Below, piece by piece: positions 1 through 10,620 of a stretch of DNA of 64,000 bases. This stretch comes from Pseudo-nitzschia pungens (lineage: Eukaryota > Bacillariophyta > Bacillariophyceae > Bacillariales > Bacillariaceae). Below the pieces are notes generated by a model. It searched no databases and had not been told where the DNA came from. It worked only from the letters and a program-made list of their open reading frames with translations. The stretch spans positions 1,736,001 through 1,800,000 of the forward strand of contig CM074764.1 in NCBI GenBank assembly GCA_037355855.1, written 5' to 3'. The number at the start of each line of letters is the position of its first letter. Positions within the stretch are counted from its first letter, which is position 1. The translations under genes and the position numbers were made by a program.

Positions 1-296
1 GCATTTTGACGGCTACAGCGTTTTGATGTTTGAGCTCCTCCAATAGCTCCACCGTTGTTGCTGGATCCGTAGCTTTGTTGATATCTCCGTTTGGCAAAAT
101 CATGAGATCGTGAACTATGTTACAATCTCTGAGACACTTTCATGTGAAGGGACTAATTCCAACCTTCTCCCAAAAAGATCTCAATCTATCCGGAGAAAAC
201 GCTGCATCGAACGCAGACTCTAATTGGGTACAGGTCTCTTGTAATCCAAATACCATCACTGGATTGTCGCTTGCCCATAAGGATCTCGATACTACT
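1..296 (-). pseudogene. C-terminal fragment of a possible DDE transposase (runs off left edge)
   Basis: Read on the minus strand, this stretch is open in one frame except for a single TGA at 142-140. The frame gives a peptide with FWEKVGISPFT before the stop and KCLRDCNIVHDLMILPNG after it, then an acidic helix-like segment that leaves the window. A segment resembling 'AFSPxxLRSxWxKVGIxPF' followed by Cys/His-containing sequence is common near the C-terminus of pogo/Tigger-like and other eukaryotic DDE transposases, which is the basis for the suggestion. Family identity is an inference. The stop and the abrupt change into repeat DNA near 297 suggest a dead fragment. Confidence 0.3.
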
Positions 297-440
297 GCCC
301 ACTGTATGATGCTAGCACCATTAGGCTGTAATACATTTTGCTAGCATCATAGTAGTGCAACTGTATGATGCTAGCATTAGGCTGTAATACATTTTGATAG
401 CATCATTACTGCCTGATATTTCTATGATCCTAGCATTAGT
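297..440. repeat. Tandem units with TGCTAGCA inverted repeats
   Basis: About two and a half copies of a unit containing TGTATGATGCTAGCA, then AGGCTGTAATAC, then TTTTGCTAGCATCA. Each unit holds TGATGCTAGCA and its complement, so it can fold on itself. The same unit family occurs in the opposite orientation at 61541-61710. Confidence 0.6.
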
Positions 441-492
441 AGCCTGATATTTATTAACATGTGGCGTGGCATGTGCCTATTGGATGATGCTA

Positions 493-800
493 CGTCCGAA
501 AACTGTTTTGCGACCAATCGCGACCAATTGCAACCCGATTGCAACCCAATCGCAACTTTTCCCAGAAAAACGCGACCCAATTTTTTTATTTCACAACCTT
601 TTTTCCATTATTCTCCACCTTATTTCTCCTTATTCTCATTCCCCCCCAACCTTTTCAGGAAATGTTCTGATCTAGACCCTGATATTCAGTCCCTCGTCAC
701 CTTTTCATCCCATTTTACACATTTGACACATTCGACTCCATATAACATATAATTTTAATCAGATCTTCTTCAATCACAGAAAAGTGTTACTGTACGTCGC
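493..800 (+). repeat. Left terminal and subterminal region of family T
   Basis: About 300 bp starting with the terminal inverted repeat and continuing with repeated GCGACC/GCAACC motifs, then a pyrimidine-rich stretch. It aligns along its length with 54894-55190, including the segment TCTAGACCCTGATATTCAGT. The region 801-933 that follows is the likely T1 leader and promoter; I see no specific site in it. Confidence 0.7.
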
Positions 801-933
801 GCACCATTTTCATTTTCTTTTTTCAGTGGTGTCACGTCACATACCCTGGCTTTGAAGCCCCCCTTCTTTGCATCGTATCACAACAAAAATTATTTTTTTA
901 TCCAACACATGTTTGTATTTCACGCACACCGCC

Positions 934-3453
934 ATGCCGAAAGCCTCCTCTGACCCAAGGCACTTTGCCAATGATCCCAGAATACCCAGGACATTCTATT
1001 GTCGCAACTGCATTGCCACCGGACGAAGCAAAAAACCAAAATCCTTCAAGGGGTACAAACAAGAATCAAGCTACAATTCCACCTACCGATATGTCTGCAG
1101 AGGACTTTCATTTCATCTCAAGTCCAACAGTGATTGCCGGACCTATTATCAAGAGAACAATCTTATGGATTTCATTTCTTCTGTGAAAGAAGAAGTCACC
1201 CTTCCTTCGGTTCGACACACACCATCACAGTATGGATTGACAATGACACAGAATGGACCACGAATCCCCCCGTCCCTTGCTCCGATTGACACCACTCCGA
1301 CAACAAATTCCAATATTCACTCCTCACTCAACCCTCAGGTTATTGCCAATGTACTCATCCCACCCATGGACCGGCAGGCAATTGAATCACAAATGGCTGC
1401 AAACGAACCAACTTCAACCATCGGTTCCGATGCTGCTGCCTCTGACAATTTCGATGCCAGTTCCGACACCGACATCAGCAGTGATTCCGAAATCACTAGT
1501 AGAAGCACCACCATTTCCATAAAGGAAAGAGAGGTAGCTTTCCGCAACCGCACTCTGTTCCCACCCCGTTCCAAACTGATTGCCGAAATCAACCTCCTCA
1601 ACATTATATCACAACACAAGCTACCGCTTTCCACTTTTCAATCCATTTTCAACTGGGCGAAACACAGCAATAATCTTCCCGGTTTCAATTTCAATGTCAC
1701 ACCAACAAGGAAACGGGAAGCCATTTTCCAAGAAATCAAAAGAAATCTTGGTATATCTTCCGAACCAAAATTTGAGCCCAAAATTGTGAATTGGCTTCCC
1801 GACAACAAACCCACCCAAATCTATGTCCGCCCTTTTCTGGATGCTTTGTATTCCCTCCTCTCAAATCCAGATTTAATGTCCGAAGAAAATCTGTCTTTCC
1901 CCAACAGTGAAACCCCTCTGTCACCAGAGCATTTCCTGGTTTGAACTGATTCTTGTCCCATCACCAAGTTGCACCACGGATCATGGTGGTCGGATTCATG
2001 GAGATCCATCTGCAGAGAAGACAATTCCGAAATCCTTGTTCCCATCATTTTTTACATGGATGGAATCAGCTTGGATGCGCACGGAAGACTATCACTGACT
2101 CCACTCAACATGACCCTAGGCATATTCAACATTGAAACAAGGAAGAGGCCCGAAGCCTGGACAACAATCTATTTTCATCCCGACTCTGATTTGGAGAGCA
2201 TCCACCATTCAAGAAAACCATCTCCGAAAGAATCAATCCAAAACCTACACAATGCTCTTGAAGTGGCACTCCGATCTTTCAAAGAAGCATGTGAGTCGAA
2301 CAATGAGGGAGGCATCCAATGGGATTTTCTTCCTTTTGCAGGCCAATTATGGAAAGTCAAAATGAAGTTTGCAATAGCCTATGTCATTGGTGACACAGAA
2401 CTGCATGATAAATTATGTGGCAAGTATGGATCCCGGTCGGGCGGTGTACAAAAGCTCTACAGACACTGTAACTGTCCCACTCAAGACATAAACAGACCAT
2501 CAGCACAACAAACTGCTTCTCTTTGGGTCCCATCAGATTTTCAGACATTTCCGGATTCGGATCCCATTACCACCAAGGAATATTTTAATGATATTTCTCA
2601 CCACCAAATCAAGAATGCCTTCCACAGTCTCAACTTTGGTACCAACGTGAACAACATTCACTTAGCCACCCCCGGTGAATGCCTCCACATGCACCAGCTG
2701 GGCTGTGCCAAACGAGAGGTAGAATCCTTGGAGCAGCTTATGAGGGGTTCTGTTCCTTGCCCGTATGCAGATGATCTAAAGACCGGGGTGTCTACAGTCA
2801 ATGCGATCGGACACTTAGCTCAAAAATATGGAGCCCTCCTGTCGAGGCAATCGGATCGTGACTTTCCCAGAACTAAATTCAGCTCCAATCTTCTATCCGT
2901 CACCAAAAAAGAAGGCCACGATTACAGTGGTATGCTCATCTCCATTCTACTGACATTAGTTTCTGATTCCGGTACTGCACTTTTGAGGGACAACACATTT
3001 GTAAAGAAACACGTCGATGTCATCCAACAAATCATTTCAATGGAAGAATTCCTGAAACACGGTCGGCCCACCACAAAGTGCATCAAAAATCTTCCCAAGA
3101 CAATCATTCATTTCCTTAACTGCATCAATGGCACCTGCCTTCGGAAGGGAATGGGAACAAAACTGATCAAAAATCACCTTTATTTTCACATTCCAAAGTA
3201 CATCAGTCTGTGGGGTCCAACATCAGGATTCGATTCTGCATACAGTGAAAGCCACCACAAGACAGAGATAAAGGCACCCTCCAAAAATACTCAACAAAAT
3301 GCTGCAACCTTGGTCCACCAGACAACCCGTCGGAAAGAAGAAGCATCCCTCCTTCGAACTGTAACTTCTCATTACAAGCTGAGGAAGCTGTATCGCTGCA
3401 GGAATGGCATGCTTTCGAACGTTCTTCTCTTTGTCCATCCTGTCAAACAGTAG
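934..3453 (+). pseudogene. T1: CMC/Plavaka-like DDE transposase, in-frame stop and 3' truncation
   Basis: This is the probable transposase of the large T element. The frame is open from ATG 934 to 3453 except for one TGA at 1942-1944. An upstream in-frame ATG at 868 exists, but the second copy on the minus strand also begins with MPK, which favours 934. Ordered motifs: an N-terminal Cys pair (FYCRNC); the acidic motif YMDGISLDAHG near 2055-2085; IGDTELHDKLCGKY near 2385-2427; a Cys/His cluster YRHCNCPT near 2460; GECLHMHQLG near 2670-2705; and VTKKEGHDYSGML near 2900-2935 with a candidate third acidic residue. This layout resembles CMC/Plavaka-type transposases. Across the stop the spacing to copy B is unchanged, so a point nonsense change is likely. 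Similarity to copy B ends near 3390, losing roughly 250 C-terminal residues. Confidence 0.65.
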
Positions 3454-3720
3454 TTCCAGGCATCTTCTGCATGCAAAATTGCCACAAGAGGTGCATGTTA
3501 TGCCGTCATCAGTCATTGGGCAACTGGTGGTTCCCTTTGCAGCTCGGCTTGCTTTTTGTGTCAGTGTTGTCACGGAACCAAGAATACAGTGGCTGGGTTC
3601 GCAAGAAGTGCTCCTATTGCTTGAGCTTTTCTGTTCGACCCGTCTCTTGCATCTATCACCCCTTAGGGCATCGTTTGTCTCTTCTGTGTCACCAATCTTT
3701 CGTCTGGTGGAACGGGTCAT
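3400..3720 (-). pseudogene. T4 fragment: Cys-rich zinc-binding-like protein, N-terminal part
   Basis: Minus-strand frame starting MTRSTRRKIG at 3720 and containing KGTTSCPMTDDGITCTSCG and FACRRCLELLFDRM. It aligns with the gene entering at 63045: MTRSTSSKRNRKIG at the start and DGIVCTRCNTFSCRKCLQSI in the Cys cluster. The homologous part stops near 3400, where the 3' end of T1 (plus strand) also stops, so the two truncated genes meet tail to tail, as after a deletion or insertion. Spaced CxxC pairs suggest zinc binding. Function unknown. Confidence 0.5.
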
Positions 3721-3737
3721 GGTTGGTCTCGCTCCTG

Positions 3738-4995
3738 TCTGAAACAATCAGAAATCGTAATCGTCGCTCCTGTCTGAAACAATTGGAAATTTCGAATCGT
3801 CGCTCCTATCTGAAACAATCCGAAATCGTTGGTCTATTTTGAACAATCGTCGCTCCTGTCTGAAACAATTGGAAATTTCGAATCGTCGCTCCTATCTGAA
3901 ACAATCCGAAATCGTTGGTCTATTTCGAACAATCGTCGCTCCTGTCTGAAATAATTGGATTGTATTTCGAATCGTCGCTCCTCTGTGAAACAATCCGAAA
4001 TCGTTGGTCTATTTCGAACAATCGTCGCTCCTGTCTGAAATAATTGGATTGATTGGATTGTATTTCGAATCGTCGCTCCTCTGTGAAACAATCCGAAATC
4101 GAATCAACAACCGGAATCGTGGGGGTATTTCCCTCCGTCGCTCCTTTCCGGAACAATCATTCAACAATCGGAATTTGTCGCTCCTGTCCGGAACAATCGG
4201 AAAATCGTCGGTGTATTTTGAATCGTCGCTCCTGTCAGGAACAACCGCGAAATCGTCGCTTGTATTTCGAATCGTCGCTCCTCTCCGCAACAACCGGAAA
4301 CAATCCGAAATCGTCGCTCCTGTCTGAAACAATCGGAAATCGTCGCTTGTATTTCGAATCGTCGCTCCTGTCTGAAACAATCGGAAATCGTCGCTTGTAT
4401 TTCGAATCGTCGCTCCTCTCCGCAACAACCGGAAACAATCGGAAATCGTCGCTCCTGTCTGAAACAATCGGAAATCGTCGCTCCTGTCTGAAACAATCGG
4501 AAATCGTCGCTTGTATTTCGAATCGTCGCTCCTCTCCGCAACAATCGGAAATCGTCGCTTGTATTTTGAATCGTCGCTCCTCTCCGCAACAACTGGAAAC
4601 AATCGGAAATCGTCGCTCCGGTCCGCAACAATCGGAAATCGTCGCTTGTATTTCGAATCGTCGCTCCTCTCCGCAACAACCGGAAACAATCGGAAATCGT
4701 CGCTCCTGTCTGAAACAATCGGAAATCGTCGCTTGTATTTCGAATCGTCGCTCCTCTCCGCAACAACCGGAAACAATCGGAAATCGTCGCTCCTGTCTGA
4801 AACAATCGGAAATCGTCGCTCCTCTCCGCAACAACCGGAAACAATCGGTTTCGAATCGTCGCTCCTCTCTGAAACAATCGGAAATCGTCGCTCCTGTCCG
4901 CAACAATCGTCGGTGTATTTCAAATCGTTGCTCCTGTCTGCAACAATCGGAAATCGTTCCGCCGTCGCTCCGGTCCGAATCGTTGCTCCTGTCTG
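3738..4995. repeat. Minisatellite, about 28-30-bp units (TCGTCGCTCCTGTCTGAAACAATCGG type)
   Basis: Dozens of imperfect units of GAAATCGTCGCTCCTGTCTG or ...CTCCTCTCCGCAACAACC, alternating with CTTGTATTTCGAA segments. It begins right at the 5' end of the T4 fragment. Reading frames stay open through it on both strands because the unit lacks stops; these are not taken as genes. Confidence 0.85.
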
Positions 4996-5104
4996 CAACA
5001 ATGAAAAAAATTGGCATTCGTGTTAGTTGTAATTCTAGAGGACACAGACACCTACTACAAAAAAAAGGAGAGAGTATTTTTATAAAACTATGAGGCATAG
5101 CTTG

Positions 5105-5450
5105 TGCCGTCGCGATCGTTCTTCCCGTTATTCCCTTCGTCCCCGTCGTCCCTCTCTGAAGCGATCGATCGTACCTTCGTCCGCGTCGTCCCTCTCTGAA
5201 GCGATCGTACCTTTGTCCCCGTCGTCCCTCTCTGAAGCGATCGATCGTACCTTCGTCCGCGTCGCTTTTCTGTGGAAAGAAAGACAAAAAAAGGGACAGT
5301 TAGTGCATCGTCGTCCCTCTCTGAAGTGATCGTAACTCCTTCCGCGTCGTCCCTCTCTGAAGCGATCGTACCTCCTTCCGCGTCGTCCCTCTCTGAAGCG
5401 ATCGTACCTTCTTCCGCGTCGTCGTCCCTCTCTGAAGCGATCGGTTGGTG
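5105..5450. repeat. Minisatellite with CGTCGTCCCTCTCTGAAGCGATCG units
   Basis: About ten 28-36-bp units ending in GAAGCGATCG with a variable GTACCTTCTTCCG spacer. The unit is related in wording to arrays at 56083-56475 and 62080-63040, which hold the same relative position beside region R and, at the right edge, T4. Confidence 0.8.
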
Positions 5451-5459
5451 GTGATTTTC

Positions 5460-5770
5460 GTCTTCGTTTTTTCCAATATCAGTACGTCGTATATCTGGGT
5501 AAGCCAGGTAGTTCCAGGACTGCAACACACCCTACCTCCCTTTCGAATCGAATCGAATATGAATCAGACAAACAGTGCAGATAGCAAGAGCGGCCGTCTC
5601 GAGTTCCCCGCAGCGTGTTTGTCTTCTTCACAAGAGATGGTCCCGGTGCCTGATGCCCACTTTAAACTGGGCCGGCCAGAATATTCCAATGCATGTAATG
5701 AAAATGAAAATGAAAATTATGACACATCCAGTACGAGGGAGATGAGGGGCGGAAAATCATCCTAGCGGTG
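5460..5770 (+). repeat. Region R: about 300-bp module shared by three T copies
   Basis: The segment from the TATCTGGGTAAGCCAGG words through CACTTTAAACTGGGCC to GGGGCGGAAAATC is similar to 56495-56765 (same orientation) and to the complement of 61790-62075. In all three it lies directly beside the GATCG minisatellite. A 106-codon frame covers it here and the HFKLGRPE-like words are recognisable in all three, so a short or decayed exon is possible, but I do not call a gene. Confidence 0.6.
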
Positions 5771-6584
5771 AATTCTGTTATTCTCTGCCATGATGACGTA
5801 CGAGTTCCTACTTTTCAGTACTGGATGTACAAAAAATGACATCGATGTACATACATTACAGTACTAAGTGTACAGGCTGAAAAAAAAATGACATGGTACA
5901 GGGATGTATGTACCAACCGCGCTACACTACATAAGGTACGTATGTTTACTGGTACAATTTTTTTGGCGCGAAGTACTACACCATCATATACACTAATATC
6001 ATACCGTACACATCATACTGTACTAGTGCCTTCCGCAGCACCCCATCGTACGGTACACATCACCATGAATGAGCCAATCAAACAATTCAATTTTCCAGTA
6101 CAAAATGTACAGGAATATATGTAGAAAAAAAAATTTGTGATGTGCTGGGAGTATCGACTCCGCATCTTACACATCATGAATGAGCCAATCAAACAATTCC
6201 ATTTTACAGTACAAATTGTACAGGAAAATATGTAGAAAAAAAATTTGTACAAAATGAAATGGTGGGAGTATCGTCGTTGTTGCCATTCTGAATGCGAAGG
6301 CCTTTCCACAATGGTTTTTTCGGTTGCCACGGTTTCCACAATGGTTTTTGTTTCCGTTCGAAGCTGTTCGTTTCCAGAAAAGTCCCACGGTGGGGGAAAT
6401 GGTTGTGCAGCATACGATCGGGATAACATTCTGATGAACATTTCATGATGTATTCTTCCAAATTGACCCGGACGCAAGGTTTTAAGATGAATCGTCATAA
6501 TTTTGTTGTTCCACACAAGTCAATCCCCTCGGATACAATCGACACTATCCCGACGCCCAAAATCCAACACTCAGGAGATACATC
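5771..6584. other. GTAC-rich spacer with two copies of a 70-bp palindrome motif; probable T3 promoter
   Basis: No gene seen. At 6067-6135 and 6176-6245 lie two copies of a motif reading GAGCCAATCAAACAATTC, then CAGTACAAATTGTACAGG (an odd palindrome around GTACAANTTGTAC), then TATGTAGAAAAAAAA. A third copy is at 55438-55503. Immediately before the T3 start the words AAGATGAA and CATAATTTTG and the ATACATCATGG start context match the sequence ahead of the second T3 at 24271, so a conserved leader is likely. Confidence 0.5.
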
Positions 6585-7457
6585 ATGGCAAGGCACAAAA
6601 AGAGAAGAGGGTCTCAGCAGCCACCACGCGCCATCCCAAGAAGAAGATCTATCCATGATCCTCCCCGCAGGGAAGAGTCGGAGGATAGCAGCACCGAACG
6701 GGACCGAGCACAACGATCGGAACGTGAGTCATCAGGAAATGAAGATCATCTTGTGCGAGCCGACCATCCACCATTCCCTGACTTCCCTGAATTCCCTGAC
6801 TTCCCCGACGGTAGTAATCCTCCACCCTCTGGACAAGAAGAACTGGAAAATTCAAACAATTTGGAGGATGGGAACGCCCTTCCAGATACCCTTCCCAACA
6901 ACAACTCAAACAATTCGGACCAGTCCACTGCCCAGACCATGGGTGACAATACCGACACTGCTGCTAATGCCACAGATGCTGGTGGTAAAGGAAACAGTGC
7001 CAAGAAGAAGAAGACACCGCGGACGGATGAAGAGAAGAAACGGTTGAGGGAGGATCGAAGGTACCGAAAGAAGATGAGGTACAACCGGACGATGGAGATG
7101 AGGGCCGAATCTTGCATCGACATGAAAGACGGCAAATCCATGAATAAATTTAAAATGGTGGCAAAAAACACAAAAGTACTCCAGTCACTCACCTCCTTCG
7201 AGGATGAGGCAAAACAAATGGAATATCCTGGCTGTATGCATGGTTTATTCTGCTACGACGAAGTCGTTGAGAAACCACATTTAAAACCGCAAGCCTCAAC
7301 CGAACCAATGGGGTATCAGAGAGAAGGAGGGCCGAGACTAACATTTCTGGTGGGTCCAGGTTTTCATGCATATCGACAGACATTCGGCGAACACTTGATC
7401 CAGGCAGGCAATTGGTTCGTTACCCATCCATTTAATCCTGAGGATCCGAACACCAAA
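6585..7457 (+). pseudogene. T3: charged protein, 5' part (split by an LTR element)
   Basis: ATG at 6585 (ATGGCAAGGCACAAA) is conserved in the paralogue at 24271. The encoded protein starts with a basic region rich in Arg, continues with an acidic Asn/Ser-rich segment, then a Lys/Arg-rich stretch (EEKKRLREDRRYRKK) and a more globular domain containing RLTFLVGPGFHAYRQTFGEH and LIQAGNWF. The frame is cut after Lys-291 by the element at 7458; the next codons inside the LTR give Cys and a stop. Removing the element and one 5-bp duplication (7458-13529, 6072 bp) joins to 13530 in frame, for an original length near 424 residues. Function unknown; the basic regions suggest a nuclear, nucleic-acid-binding role, which is an inference. 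Confidence 0.6.
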
Positions 7458-7895
7458 TGTTAAAATGTAGCTGAAACTGGTTTAAGCTGATAGGTCCCAG
7501 GGCAAGCTTGGAGATACAGCAAGAGCAAAGGCATGCAAACCGGTTGAGGTGCCGGTCTGTTCTATCGATAGTCTCGGATTTACCACTACGATCGAACGAA
7601 TCGACCAGGTCTATTCTGACTACCTGTGGGCTCAGTCAGTTAGACCTTAGGCTTGTAGTTCTACAGGGAGCTGCTGATGTGAGGACAGCAACCTTGTCAG
7701 GGAATCGACGTTGCTGTCTTGTTCTGTTTGTTACTTGTTTTTCATGTACAATTTGTACGTGGAAATGGTTTTGCTGTCAGCGTACAAGTAGTACTGAGAA
7801 CCCTGTAGAAAACTATTTCGAGCATGACACACAAATGTAGTGTGCGTGACTGGATTGTGTCCAGTCGTGAATTGTGTCACGGCTACAATTTAATA
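7458..7895. repeat. LTR copy 1 of the T3-inserted element (438 bp)
   Basis: Nearly the same as 13038-13524, but lacks about 49 bp found there after GGGAGCTGCTGA. It contains the words CATGTACAATTTGTACGTGG, again a GTAC palindrome. Confidence 0.8.
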
Positions 7896-8480
7896 CGCCC
7901 CATCTATGATCAGGGAAGCAAGAGATTCTTTCTTCGTGGTCATGGACATTGGGGCTGTGACACAAAGAACAGATGTCATGAAGTGAATGGAAGGATGGGC
8001 AATAGCGCAGGAATTGCGCCCCATGTTGAATGGAAAGGAGATGGGCAATAGCGCATAGATTGCGCCCCATGTTGAATGGAAAGATGGGCTATAGCGCATA
8101 GATTGCGCCCCATGAGGACAAGATGTGCGATAACACAGAGCTTGAAGTTGCGCCCCATGTTTGGGCAATAACACAGAGCTGGAAGTTGCGCCCCATGTTT
8201 GGTGTTGGTAAGAGTTGAGGTTAGGGTGTGCAATAACACTGAGCTTGAAGTTGCGCCCCATGTTGGGGACTGGATTGGTTCAGGTATGTGAGGTGTCATG
8301 GTTACAATTTAATACGCCCCATCCATGATTGCAGGAGCAAGATGAGTGTGCTCTGAATTCATGGACATGGTGACTGTGACACACAAACATTAGTTGGATT
8401 GGGGTGCGTGTGATGAAGTGTTGTTTGGTCTGTGTCATACTAACGAGGGAACGTAGGTATTATTCCTTGAGGTCGGATTG
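7896..8480. repeat. Repeats containing GCGCCCCATGTT, plus a second LTR-end-like segment
   Basis: Five or six units containing TTGCGCCCCATGTT with ATAGCGCA or ATAACACAGAGCT spacers between 7960 and 8260. At 8300-8325 the words GGTTACAATTTAATACGCCCC repeat the LTR1-internal junction at 7880-7900, so part of the element may be duplicated. No gene seen. Confidence 0.6.
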
Positions 8481-8499
8481 ATCAAACTTCTGGGACACT

Positions 8500-10620
8500 T
8501 ATCTCAGCAATCAATCGTATTGAGCTGCAATCGTACTGGGCTGATCAAGTTATCGTATCAGTCGATCGTATCAATCGATCAAGCAATCGATCGTATTGTA
8601 GTAAGCGATCGTAGCAGTGGATCGTATTGTAGCAATCGATCGTAGCAATCGATCGTAGCATTCGATCGTAGCATTCGATCGTAGCATTCGATCGTAGCAA
8701 GCGATTGTATTGATCTTGTATCGGATTGCAATCGATTGATCGTGTTGGTCATCTATTGGATTGCAATCGATCGTATTGTAGCAATCGATCGTAGCAATCG
8801 ATCGTATTGATTGTGTATCGGATTGCAATCGATTGATCGTATTGATCTTGTATCAGATTGCAATTGTAGCAATCGATCGTAGCGATCGATCGTAGCAATC
8901 GATCGTATCAATCGGTCATAGCAATCGTTCGTATTGCTCTTGTATCGGGTTGCAATTGGTCGTATGGTAGCAATTGATCGTATCAATCGATCGTATTGAT
9001 CGTATTGAGCGAGCGTATTGTAGCAACCAAGCGTATTGTAGCAATCGATCGTATCAACCGATTGTATTGTAGTAATCGATCGTATCCATCTTCGATCGTA
9101 TCCATTTTCGATCGTATCCAGTCTGAGCTTCAATTGAGCCATTGTAGCAGTCGATCGTATTGCGCTATCGTAGATATGATTCCTTGATTCGGGTTGATCA
9201 AAGTTCGTGGACGCTTGTGATCGAGTTTTCGTAGCAATCGATCGTAGTGTATCAATCAATCGTAGCAATCGATCGTATTGATCTTGTATCGGATTGCAAT
9301 CGATCGTATTGTAGCAATCGATCGTAGCAATCGATCTTATTGAGCCGTCGTAGCAATCGACCGTATGGAGCGTCAATCGTATCGAGCTATCGTATGGGTC
9401 GATCGTACTGATCAATTGTATTGATCTTCGATCGTATTGGAGCGGTCGTATTGATCGGTGATCATATGTATTGTATCAATCAAACGGATTGTATCAATTG
9501 ATTGTACTGATCTTCGATCGGATTGGTCCTGAATTGTGGGATGGAGATGGTCAATCGATGCAGATGCTGTGGACACATGGTCTGTCAGGGAATCGATGGA
9601 CACTTGTTATTGAGGGTAATGGAAGTGCGGATACAAGTTGGCTCCACATGGAATCGACGTGCTGTTGTTCTTCGACGAGGTTATCTTCTTGAATCGCCCC
9701 AGAGAACAGAGTGGGGAAGAACAGAAGCAAATATGAAATCAAAGCAGGATCGAATTGAAGATGGAGGAGCAATAGGGACAAACAGCCGTGTGGATGGTGT
9801 TGATGTTGCTGTCGGTTTGAATTCGATGAGTATGATGCCTTTAGGTTCTTGGATGGGTCAGACGTCGTGGTCACTTATCTGAGCAAACAATCGTGTTGAG
9901 CTGCAATCATACGGAGCTGATCGAGCTTTCGTAGCAATCGATCGTAGCAATCGATCGTAGCAATCGATCGTGGCAATCGATCGTAGCAATCGATCGTAGC
10001 AATTGATCGTAGCAATCGATCGTAGCAATCGATCATAGCAATCGATCGTAGCGGTCGATCGTAGCAAGCGATCGTAGCAAGCGATCGTAGCAAGCGATCG
10101 TATTGTAACAATCAATCATAGCAAGCGATCGTGATGTAGCAATCAAACCCATTGTAGCAATCGATCGTATGGAGCGTCGATCGTATTGAGTTTCAATCGG
10201 GTTGAGTTATCGTAGCAATCGATCGCATGAAGCTATCGGAGCATTCGAATCGCATTGACCTTCGAGCTGGATCGTATCGAGCTATCGTATCAATTGATCG
10301 TATCAATCGATCGTATCAATCGATCGTATGGATCGAACGTATCGAATCAATCGATGGTACTGATCTTCGATCGGATTGATCCGGAATCGTTTTGATCTAG
10401 CGATCGGATGGAGCTATCGTAGCAATCGATCGTATTGGGCTTTGAACGTATTGATCTTAGCTATGAGAGCAATCGATTGTATTGATAGTCGTAGCAATGG
10501 ATCGTATTGAGCGAGCGTATTGCACCAACCAAGCGTGTATCGATCGGATTGAGCGAGCGTATTGTACCAACCAAGCGTGTTGTAGCAATCGATCGTATCA
10601 ATCGATCGTAGTGTGATCTT
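8500..10620. repeat. CGATCGTAGCAAT arrays (about 13-bp units)
   Basis: Long degenerate arrays of AGCAATCGATCGT, clearest at 9930-10130 where thirteen-base units follow one another. The arrays are interrupted around 9530-9890 by unique sequence without a convincing gene. The unit is built on the palindrome CGATCG. Minus-strand frames with repeated CYDRLLRSIATI are translations of the unit. Confidence 0.85.

Noticed and set aside
1942..1944. Reassignment of TGA to an amino acid in this organism
   Set aside because: TGA ends several convincing frames here (esterase at 41947-41949, Tc1-type transposase at 30077-30079, gag at 45120-45122), so a general reassignment is not supported; read-through at gag/pol and decay elsewhere are simpler.
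4009..5287. Frames of 240-350 codons on both strands through the minisatellite
   Set aside because: Repeated SDCFRQERRF / SLLSETIGNRR peptides are just the 28-30-bp unit read in different frames; no flanking domain and no conservation apart from the repeat.
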